A DNA stretch of 64,000 nucleotides from Brugia malayi (taxonomy: Eukaryota > Nematoda > Chromadorea > Rhabditida > Onchocercidae). Where the stretch lies: assembly GCF_000002995.4 (NCBI RefSeq), contig NW_025062475.1, positions 310,001 to 374,000 on the forward strand. The letters run 5' to 3'. The position numbers and the translations under genes are program-made. Below are positions 26,230 through 36,700 of the stretch, piece by piece (position 1 is the first letter of the stretch; the number at the start of each line of letters is the position of its first letter). The notes under the pieces are model-generated. The model worked only from the letters and a program-made list of their open reading frames with translations, did not search any database and was not told the origin of the DNA.

Positions 26230-26774
26230 GAAGATACAGGTGGTATTCATGAATAATCTTCAGGGTCACGCTTAAATTAAGCTAAGATGTTCACAGTTAG
26301 AATTAGAATTGTCCTTCACGGTTACATGGGCCTTCACAGTCACACTTAAAATTAGGCTTAGATGTTTACGGTTACACTTAGAATTATGCTTAGGACTTAA
26401 GCATAAGTTTAATTGTGACCGTGAAGATCTGTGCCTAAGCCTGAGTGTGACATTTTGAAATATGCCATCGCCAAACTAACGGTCCACGACAAACAATGTC
26501 TTCATTATAATAGAATGGAATGTCCCCGTAAACCATATGATACAATAAAATCCCTAATGACCACACAGTTATCTTGCAACCATCATACTCGGGATGATTA
26601 GGTTCTCACGGTTACATTTAGGCTTAGGCTTAGATGTTCACAGTTGCGCTTAGAATTATGCCTAAGTGTGACCGTGAGGACCTAAGCATAATTCTAATTC
26701 TAACGTGAACATCTTAGCTTAATTTGTGACCAAAGATCTAAGCCTAAGCCTAAGTGTAACCGTGAGGACCTAAG
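26230..26774. repeat. TTAGGC-rich foldback repeat
   Basis: A patchwork of inverted copies of a motif close to GGTTACACTTAGGCTTAG. Arms 26605-26635 and 26736-26766 are complementary at 30 of 31 positions. A further inverted set occupies 26250-26450. The core carries two to three direct TTAGGC units, the nematode telomere repeat. The left kinase fragment (26451-26596) is embedded in it. Confidence 0.75.
26451..26596 (-). pseudogene. PIM-like kinase fragment, inverted copy
   Basis: On the minus strand this 146-nt block is one intact reading frame with kinase subdomain IX-X features: [10 protein letters not shown] followed by [16 protein letters not shown]. This matches the PIM/PRK family pattern [18 protein letters not shown]. 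It is the inverted duplicate of 26775-26914 and, at 146 versus 140 nt, is the better preserved copy. It ends abruptly in foldback repeat on both sides, so it cannot encode a kinase. Confidence 0.7.
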
Positions 26775-27420
26775 CATTCCGAGTATGATGGTTGCAAGAT
26801 AACTGTATGGTCATTAGGGATTTTATTGTATCATTTACGGGGACATTCCATTCTATTATAATGAAGACATTGTTTGTCGTGGACCGTTAGTTTGGTGACG
26901 CATATTTCAAAATGTTTCGTTTCCTTTTTAATACATTCTGGAGAACCTTTTTTGATAATAATGTGATCGAATAAGAGGTGAATTATGTCAAGGAGCTCAA
27001 TATTAGGTTGCAAAAATCTGATTGGGGAATGTTTAAAGTATGGTGCGGACTAACGTTGTGATTTGGAATATATATGGCATCATCCCTGGTTGTTCATAGG
27101 TGATACATCTCTTCCATTGTCAATATCGGAATTGGATTTAGATCGTTATAAGCTAGGTAGCGTACTAGCAAAATTGGTGACACATGCAGAACAACATCCA
27201 GCTTAGCGTTATACCATACCAGATGCTGCCACAAGTGAATCGCATTTAATTGCTTTCATTATTTTTCGTCACAGGAACGGTCCTGCAAGTGGCAAAACCC
27301 GGTCAATATCTATAGAAGACCATAATCAGTACCATTCTCCTGGATTCCGATCCTTTGTTGGTGGTTATTCCGGAAATCTATCATTTTCATCAATCTGTTC
27401 AAGTATGTTGGGCAGCTATT
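26775..27420 (+). pseudogene. PIM-like Ser/Thr protein kinase pseudogene (C-terminal part)
   Basis: Plus-strand reading shows [18 protein letters not shown], a 5-bp deletion that shifts frame, [16 protein letters not shown] in the next frame, then several stops. After these come LIGECLKYGAD and a segment ending HHPWL, the usual end of a kinase domain. From about 27070 one frame runs on to 27420 through the tail and is broken by a single TAG near 27206. Family knowledge: PIM-type kinases (PRK-1/2 in worms) are constitutively active Ser/Thr kinases. No introns are seen in this part, which could mean a processed copy, but the N-lobe is missing. Frameshift plus stops make it non-functional. Confidence 0.68.
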
Positions 27421-28038
27421 GAGTTTTCTGTCGTTTTACTGGCATCAGCGGAGAAATCTGTGCCTTTTTTCTCTCCCTCACTTCCGTCTTGACACATTAT
27501 GTCCCATATTTTTTCTTTCTGATTTATATTTATTGACTGTGTTCAGCTCTTATTTCTTCATTTGTTTTGTTATGCTGTATATGTTATTTCTTGATGGCCA
27601 CAACTATTGTTTTGTACAAATCGTTTCATGCTTACATCAATATATTCGGTGTTTATTACGTGTTTTTTCACCAAAAAGTGACAGTATTATTTTTATATTT
27701 TTAGTAACTGGAAATCCGTGAGTGGTTACAGTTCTAGAAAAGGAGAAATAAGATGAATAATTACAGGAATTATTCGTCAGAATCTTCGGGTAAGTTAATT
27801 GTCTAAAGCTTGTTAAGTGTTAGCACTGGCGTTGATTTGAAGAAAAAAGTTTGGAGTACTATGTGATTTCGAGATGTTTTGTATATTTCTCATTTTTATA
27901 CGGTTTTAATGTAGTGAGAAATAGACGAATAAAGTATGAGAAAGTTATCAGCTTGTTGAGCACATGAAATTAAATGAGATTAGAAAAAGTCGGACTATGG
28001 GCAAGGGATTTGCCCTATCTTAGTCAGGATTGGTAGAT

Positions 28039-28085
28039 GTGTTTGCGTCATATTGAAAATACTGTTTTCAATATCACGCAAACAC
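28039..28085. repeat. Short inverted repeat (21-nt arms)
   Basis: Arms 28039-28059 and 28065-28085 pair at 20 of 21 positions around a 5-nt loop. A second small palindrome (AACTATG/CATAGTT) follows at once at about 28087-28108. Could form a stable stem in RNA or DNA. Confidence 0.7.
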
Positions 28086-29050
28086 AACTATGTTGTGCAC
28101 ATAGTTTGTGTGGGATTAAGTGATGTTCGGCAAGAAATTACCAAGTGAAAGAAGGTATTGTCAATGGGGACTAAACATTGTATCATCTGTCATAGGAAAT
28201 GCTTAATTCAGGGATGGGCGAGGTTTTAGTTCTGTTTGAATGGTACACAAATGGATTAGTTTGAGAAATAAAATGCATCGCAATACTTTTTTGAAGCGTT
28301 GCGGCTTTGTCGTTACTCCTTCCTGGACTGACAACTTATCTGATAATTGTTGATAAATCTCAATTGACTCATTTGCGTTGCGTTGTAAAATGACATTGGA
28401 ACATTTGTTCAAGAAATTTCAAGCAAGATAGTCTTTGCTTCTATGGATATAATTTTATTTCTGCATATTATGATTTAGTTTTACCAGCAATACCAGTGTT
28501 CCACCTTTGCTTTGACAGTGAACAACTTGGAAAAAGGAAAAATTAGGACGTAATGATAAACTAAATGAAAAATTTGTTCAAAATACTTTAATAAAAGAAT
28601 TTCAAATTTGTCACCTTATTAGCATTGCGAAGCAATTGTTTACTAACGTCGCAAAATTTAAAAAAATTACTATTGTTATCGTTGAAAATAGTTAAAATTG
28701 ACGTTAACTGAAAGTCTTCAATCATTTTTAATATATAATTTAGGAAGTAAAACTCACTTTTGTGTTGAAACAAATTCAAATCGTATTAGTTATTCTATTA
28801 CTTTATCAACATTTCAATTAATATTCTCTAATGTTATTGAATTGTGTTAGAAGAAGAAAAACCATATCCAATCGGCAATGTCAAGCAGAATGTCAAAAAT
28901 ATTTCAAATAGTGACAGCATATGAGCAGATCATGCCTGATGAAAGGCAAAATTTGACAAAGAATGCCAAATAAGCTCAAAATAAATTTATTATAATAAAA
29001 GATTTTAATTTTCATCTTTATTAAAATTTCATAAAATTATATTTTGATCG

Positions 29051-29323
29051 ATTTCATTGTCACGCAAGAAAAAGTGTTGCTGATTGCATGATTTAAAAAA
29101 AAATTTCGATGTGTTAATTAATGGCCAATAATAATTATAATGTCATAATGTTAAAAATAAATTAGAAATAATGTTGGTATTACATATTCTTATATTTCAT
29201 CATTTTAAATGTATTCCTACTCAAAGTTTTTATAGATTGTCTTTTGTTTTATTTTTCAAAGATCAAATTGGATGAGAGTATAATTCCAAAAAAAAGTGTC
29301 AAATAAGTTCAAAATCAGTTTAT
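29051..29323. repeat. Dispersed repeat, copy 2
   Basis: Second copy of the element at 23820-24070, same orientation and about 5 kb away. It has an extra stretch of about 10 nt after AATTATAATGTCATAATG and other small indels. Confidence 0.7.
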
Positions 29324-31333
29324 AAGTGTTGGAATTTGTCCCCAAATTAGCTTGTTTACAATTATTAGCTTCTTATTTAATTGACCTCTTTTGTTATTTG
29401 TTAATTCCTTACTGACTGCAAAGTAGATTAGAACCGGTAAGATAGAAGCACTTTGTTTATCTGATCTCTTCTATGGTATTGAAGATCATTCGTCTTATTA
29501 TGAGTTAATGTTTACTACATAAGGAATTATAGCTTTTATTGAGGTTAGGCATTCACTGCATCCTTACATTTACTTCCTTAAACTTTCTAATATTGTTCAA
29601 TGACTAGTGTTTATAAATAATGTTTATCTCAATAAAATAAAGATTGATCAAACGTCTTTCCTCAGCAAAGCAACAACTATTCATTTCTATGCTATATTTT
29701 CAATCAGACCGTATTTCACAACAAATACATTAATTTTCACTTTGTTCTTCAAATTATTAATCGCGACTTCAGTAAAGTAAATTATAATACTATGTCAAAG
29801 TACTAAAAATTTCTAAAAGACATTTGCATTTGAACTGAGAATAACTCAACAATTAATTAATAATTTTGGTAAAAAATCATCTATAACCAAATTGATGGTT
29901 GGATCATAAATCCAACATGTTAATATATAAAATGTAATAACAATGCTAAATAACGATTTGAATTTGCTCAAAAAAAAAAAAATGCTAAGAAAAAGAAATA
30001 AGCAAAACTTACAATTGAGTTACTATTTGTTTTAAATTTGATTAAAAGTTAGCAAAGGGAGCGTAGATAAAATATTTATATAAATTATCATTCTTCATTT
30101 CTTCGCCATTAATAAAAAGAAAATCGGAGCTCATGCTTGCACTCTTCTTTTTTGCTCTTCCTCAATTATCTTTCAGTTTTGGAAGAGCGAATTATTCATG
30201 TAAAATAGTAATACACTCGCATAGATCGCTAACTTTTGACTAACATAGGTAACTTTTGACTTAGCATTTCAGATGCTATCAAATACTAGCATTTATAAAA
30301 CAATTTTGAAGTGGAATTTTACAGCATTTTCTTCTTCCTTTCAGTGCTTAAATTTTTTTTTTTATTTTGTTATATTTGAAGTTTATGTTTTTTTGATAAT
30401 CATTAATCAAGTATAATTTATTTGATAGCTGAATTTGTTACATTTATGTCACGTAAAAAAAATTTTTTTTTTAATAATAAAAATTTTAACATACTTAATA
30501 TTACCCATGCATAAACACACATGCACAAACACACACACACATATAAAGTTTTAGAGAAATTTGATAAAATTGCAACAATGCAATCTTTTTTTCTCGTTAA
30601 TACTACTTCAATTTTAATGTGTTGAAAAATTAAAGCAAAATGAAATAAAATTATGCAAAAAATAATCTCAACTGCTTTGTATAAAATATTTTTTTCACAA
30701 ATGTAACAAATGAAATGAAGTTATTCAATGCAAAGAATTAATTGTTAATATCATATTGTTATAGATCTTTGCTGCTAAAACCTGTCAATACAATATTATC
30801 ATTATCAATACATCTATTTCATTATCAATGGAGGCAAATTTTCCATCTGAATAAGCATAAATACCATGAAATTCATTAGCATTATCTAGCAGAAATGTTT
30901 GGACGGTTTTTGCCAAACTTTTTTTTTTTACAAATTTCATTTCATTAGTTTCAATAGAAAATGTCAACTTGATGTTATGAGAAAAATTTTTGAAAATTTT
31001 CGTGTAAATAAAGCATTCTTCTTAAAAACAAAATTATGCGCTAACATATTAATTATGTTAAATTTTGGATCGACCTTTGAGATGGATCGCCAACGTAAAT
31101 CAGTTGTTATGTTTATTGCTTAATGCCAAATGTCATATTACACTTATATCGTACTTATATCTCTTTTTCAATGCTATTAATTTTAAAAATAATTTACTGG
31201 GAGGAATTTCTCTTTCAACATAATTTGTTAAAAAGACAGACAATGTTATTTCTTAAAAATAATACACTAATAAATTCGAATATATATATATATTTTTTTT
31301 TTGGAATTGGCAAGTAAAATTATTCGCATCAAT

Positions 31334-31919
31334 ATGCACTTCATTCATTTTGCCCTCTTCTTCTTCTTCCAACTGAGTAACACTCAAACTACTGTAAGTT
31401 TATTTAAAATTATTGAAATAAAACGCTGTGCTGTAATATTTAAATAATTTTATAATTTTAATAAAGAAAACACTGATAATTTTTGTATAATTTAAGGAAG
31501 CACAAACGGTGCAAACAGAGCCGGATTTATCAATGACAAAAATAAGTGAGGAACAACAACAGCATATTTTAATCGACGACGAAATTGAAAAATCACCAGA
31601 ATCATTGGATTTATCAGCTTCAGAAAAGAAATTAAAATTAAAAAAAATATACCATTTTTTTGTCATAGAGGCGCTTAAAAAACGAATAGAATTATCGAAG
31701 TTACTTTCTCAAGAAAAGAAAGCTAAGGAAGATGAGCTGACAATGATAAGATATGGAAAGAAATTTAAATGTAGCATATGTCAGAAGGTGACGAAAAGAT
31801 TTAGTGAACATATGATGCATCATCCCAATGTAAAGAAATATATTTGTCCTTTGTGCAAGAAATCATTCAGTCATTCATGGACTATAAAGCGTCATCTGGA
31901 AAAATTTCATACTATTTAA
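31334..31919 (+). CDS. Small C2H2 zinc-finger protein with secretory-like first exon
   Basis: Two exons, 31334-31393 and 31497-31919, join in phase 0 to 160 aa. Exon 1 encodes 20 residues starting MHFIHFALFFFFQ, which read like a signal peptide. Exon 2 gives an acidic, low-complexity segment, a Lys-rich helix and two zinc fingers near the C terminus. The first is CSIC-X9-HMMHH (shorter than the usual 12-residue spacing). The second is a standard CPLC-X12-H-X4-H finger ending RHLEKFH. C2H2 fingers normally act in nucleic-acid binding in the nucleus, so the hydrophobic start is unexpected; exon 1 might instead be mis-assigned. No GT donor exists inside exon 2 that would remove a piece. I do not recognise an orthologue. 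Confidence 0.6.
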
Positions 31920-33711
31920 ATTTTATAAACAATTTTTTTTTCTTTTTTACATTATAGAAAAATTTTCTTTTATATCTTGCAATTTTGAAAAATAAGCATA
32001 AAAAATTCATTTAGGGTGCAAAATTTAATTGTATTGTATGTCTGAATTCCCATCTGTTATTTCCAGTGTTATTGAATTATCTGTATTTTTTGTATTAGTC
32101 AAAATTTTATTATTTATGCATATTTTTCATTGCTGATAACACTTCAATTGTTTTTATTATCATTATTATCAGTTATTTATAAATCATTCATTCTTTATTT
32201 TGTTTTATATGCATATTATCATTCCTTCATTTATTAATATTTCTCATATTTCAATGTAGTAAAATTCCCATTCTCGTATCTATTTTGCATCTTTACCATT
32301 ATCAATTATTATCGCTTTATCAATTATTATTATCGCTACTAGTGAATTTTATAACAAGCAACTAATTTGCCATGAAGAACTTTCAAGTAAGTATATATCG
32401 TAATTATTAAATTATTAAAAAAATTAGATTATGTCATATCAGTTTATTACCTAATTGATTATTTGCGCAAATAATATGCAAGCAAATTTTACAGAAGAGT
32501 TTTTTTTTTTTTTTTTTTTTAGTTCACAAAGCTCACTCAATCATTTCATTTGTCAATTTACATGCAAATAAATTTCCAATTATTATAATAAGCATTACAA
32601 CTATACTATTTGTAAGCAATATTTCACTTCTCTTTTTGCTTTTTTTTTTTCTTTGACAATCCAAACTATTTCATAAACTGGTTGAATTGAATTAATAAAT
32701 TCAAACGCTTAGTCAGCATACTAATTGAGGGTCGAAATATTGCGATATGCCATTAAATGAACCAAAAATTTTGAATATAAGTTCAAAAATCTGCTTGAAA
32801 AATATATGATTAAATTTACAAATATATCATCAAGAATGTACAGTATACCTTCATTTAATCTAATATGTTAGTATTAGCACTTGTTATATTTAATATTTAT
32901 GTTTCGAATAAAGCTATTTGAATGAAAAAATAGCATGAAAAATTATTTTATGATTTTTAATTCGACATCTCTTGCTCATTAATTGCAATTAATTAATCGA
33001 AGAGAGATCTTATTAAGTACTCTGATATTTTATTCTAAAATTTCATCTAACAATAGAAATAGTAATAGCTAAATAACAAAAAAAAAAAAAAAAAAAAGTG
33101 TTTCGCTTTCGAGTTCAATGACTTTTGAATTCGAGTTTTGAATTGTGCAAAATGATCCTTCTATTTTGGTTTTTTTTTTTCTTTTTTTTTTACCTTAAAT
33201 GGTCTGATACTTAGGTAAAGTTATTTTCTGTTGATGTATAAGCAAATTACAATCCATCTGTTACTAGTTTTCGCTTTTTCAATTTTTTGTTTTTATTTTT
33301 ATTTTTTGAATCAACTTATAGCTATTGCGTTTATATATTTCGAGTTTTCAAAGTATTTTCTCAATTATTATTAAGTTTTAACGTTTTAATAATCTCATTT
33401 GTTCATTTATATTTGTTTTATTACTTCTTTTCTTGCCTTTTGAATTACTATAATTATAATATTTCAAAAATTCTTTTTTGTTATTTTAAAAAATATTTTT
33501 AAAACTTAATTTTATTCAATAACTGGTCGTTTTTTTATTGCTTGACATATGTTTCATGTGATCAAACTGTGATAGCAAAATTTTGCGTGAACTTTCATTT
33601 TTAATGAATGGAGTAAAACAAAAAAAACTGATTTATTCATTTTTATCTTTTAAAATATAATTGCAATGATTTATAAATAAAAAAAGATTGAAATGATATA
33701 AGTTAATTTAA
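31920..33711. other. Intergenic region with convergent 3' UTRs
   Basis: AT-rich, with T20-type and A20-type homopolymers near 32500 and 33080. A minus-strand poly(A) signal (TTTATT on this strand, 33632-33637) lies about 75 nt past the STARD10 stop. No coding frame supported. Confidence 0.5.
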
Positions 33712-36700
33712 TTAATCTTCATCACTGTTACTGTCTGCATCAACACAATCACAAATGATACCACTTTCATCGATATCGGTTAGAACTTCATTAATATTAT
33801 ATTTTGCTGGTTGACAATCAGAAAGATTTATACGCATCAAATTAATCTGCAAGTAATCATTAAATTTTTTAAAAAAAAAAAGAAAAAATTTTAAAGAAAA
33901 AAATTTTTCTAAATAGAAACATTTAGAACGATCTAGAAAATTTCAATAAAAGTTACAATGGTAATTTTCATCGTTTTTTGAATATTTTTACCATAATAGT
34001 GTTAAATAGAATCATATTCTTCTCCATTCTTTCATTTTGCTTTTTAAATCTTAGAATAAAAATTGAAAATGATTAAACAATATCATTAGATAGACAATAA
34101 CTTGTTGTTCTGGATAAATCCATGGCTTCCAATTAGGACAATTATTTTGCTTCCAATGTTCATATTTTAGACAAGCTCTGTGTATTTTTCTGATAAACTT
34201 TGGTCCAATAACTTTAGCGAAATGATTGGTTAGCCATGTTGGTACTTTGCCTAAAAAACGAAGAAAAAAACACATACACATATGTTGAAATTATAATCTT
34301 GAAATAATTTTATATCTTATGATAAAGTAATTAATGAAAATAACTTATGAAATTTTAAAATCAAGATAGAATAAAAAATATTATTGTATTTAAGTTTAAT
34401 GATAAAAAAATTATCATTACTTTCATTTGGAATAATAGCTAAATTAATACTTTAAAAAGATAAGTCAAGTATTTTTCAATTAACAAACTTAAAATCCTAA
34501 AAGAAATGTTTTCCATTTCAGCAGAGAAAAAATATGCTAAAGTTTTAAGACTTTCTTTTTCTTTTACTTATTTTGCTAAATTTAAGCAGTAAATGGGATT
34601 TTATAAGCATTTTGTTAAAATTATAATTTTCCAAAGGTTCAAAATTGTTTTTAAATAAAAAATGATTGCTACTTTATAATTAAAAAAAAAAAAAAATATC
34701 ACTAAATTATAACAAAATAAAAACAAATTATAGTAGATACATGTTCAAATTTTAAAACAATTTATTATTCTCATTATTATTAACTACTTCTATTGCCAAA
34801 AAAAAAAAATAGCATTGCTTTTATTTGAAACAAAAAATAAAGAATATTTGATCTCAATAAGTTAAGTTGGTTAATTTTCAGAAATTTTTAAATAATAATA
34901 ATAAACATATCTGATTTTGCTTTAAAAATTATAAATAAACTATGTTAAGCATTTGTTTCTAACTAACAAAAGCTAAATGAGCTTTAATTGATGTATAAAT
35001 TTCAAATTGTTATTATCCAAATAAAAATATTCAACTGATAGATTAAAATTATTGCAGGATGAATTAATGAATGATTAAATAGACATACCTTTTGGATCTG
35101 AATGATTGACATAGGTAACTTGGCAACCGTTTTGACCCATATCACGTATATGATATGCTGTCAAATGTACCACACCTCTGATATATCCTTTAGCAGGTGG
35201 ATATTTCTGAAAATTTGTATTTCTTTTTTACATTTATTTAAAATAATAAAAACATAATTGCAATATGAAAAAAAAAAAAAAAATATTAAAAATATTCATC
35301 AATTCTTGTTAAATTAGCCTTTATTTTAGCTTCAACCTCTGATCATTATCATCTATTCCACTTCAATTATTTCATATTTGTATTGCTAGAAATTTTTGAA
35401 TTAAATTTTTATCAAAATCGAAAATCAAATCTTGTTTTTAGCTTCTATTTAAAATATACATTTTTTTTTTCTTAGTTGTAGAAAATCTATTATAAATTAT
35501 ATTTTAATCATAGATTTGAATTAAAGAAAGAAAAAAATTTAAGTAGCATTTATTACAGATTTATTGTTAACTTTCTTTTACAATGTTAATTACAGAAAAA
35601 TGAACTATTTGAGAAGTATAAAAGAATTCTAAATTATCTAAAAATAATTTAAATTATAAAATCTATGGCTTATGTGAAATATTCCTAGTTTTTCTCGAAT
35701 TTTTTCGAATTAATAATAACAATGAATTTTTCACTATATTAATTATAATTACTGCTGCAAATTATTTAAAATCTTCTAACTAAACAGAAATTGTCAAATT
35801 AAAATTTATTCATTTTATTTTTTGATTAATGATGAAATTAACAAATAAGAATTTTACAAATTGCTTAATTTTGCTGATAAAAAAATTTACTAATTTTATA
35901 GAAATAAGTTAACTCTACCTTATGACATACTGAATGACTACAAATATACTTCTCCTTACCAGTATCTAACCATGATCGTTGTAAGACAAAATCTCGAGCT
36001 TGTAACGGTGGCATACCTCCTACTAAAATTTAATTTATTTATCAATATAAAAGCTAAGTGAATAAAATTTGGAAATTTTTTTTAATATTAAATAATATAA
36101 AAAAGCTAAAGAGGCTTTAATGTCTCTTTAGCAAAATATTTTAAAAAAATTTTTGAAATCAGATTTTTTTTTTTGTTATTTTGAAATTAATAATTTTTTG
36201 TTTTTAATAATTTAGATTAAAATCAAATCTCATAATTAAAAAAAATACACATATTTCAAGATTTTATCAACTTTTTATTAATATTAAGAAAGAAAAAGGA
36301 AAAAAAAAATATGAGTAATTTTAATTCAAATATTTTTTTTTCCTTTCCACAAATTCTCCCCTATTTCTCTATCATTATCTTTTCATATTAAATTTTTAAA
36401 TAAATAAATAAAAAGAATTGAGTGTTTAAGTTTTTAATTTTCATGAAATAATTTTTGGTTTATATTATTTCTATCAAAATGAATGAATGAATGAAAAGAA
36501 TTAAAAATTTTTTAATGGAAGTATGAAAAAAAAAAAAAAAAAATTATTACCAGCATAATAACAAATATCATTATTAGGATTAATTAAGCCTATATCGATA
36601 GTTTCAATATGATATTTATCCCAATTAGGCCTGTACTGTGAATCATGTAAAACATCATAGATAGTTGAAGCTGATACATCAATTAATATTGCTTTAGCCT

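Larger units (their letters stand above)
27421..31333. other. Gene-poor region with dispersed repeat
   Basis: AT-rich; contains a short hairpin pair at 28039-28110, the second copy of the dispersed repeat, a CA-rich stretch near 30505-30545 and long T runs. A minus-strand frame at 28203-28412 has a protein-like composition but no recognisable family, splice context or conserved motif. Confidence 0.5.

Noticed and set aside
26831..27013. Minus-strand 60-codon frame over the kinase pseudogene
   Set aside because: Antisense shadow; the plus strand of the same DNA shows the kinase motifs.
28203..28412. Minus-strand frame MNKCSNVILQRNANESIEIY...
   Set aside because: Composition is protein-like, but no family, no flanking exons and stops on both sides; could be an old gene fragment but is not supportable.
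30899..31317. Two adjacent short plus-strand frames
   Set aside because: AT-rich chance frames without splice partners or recognisable motifs.
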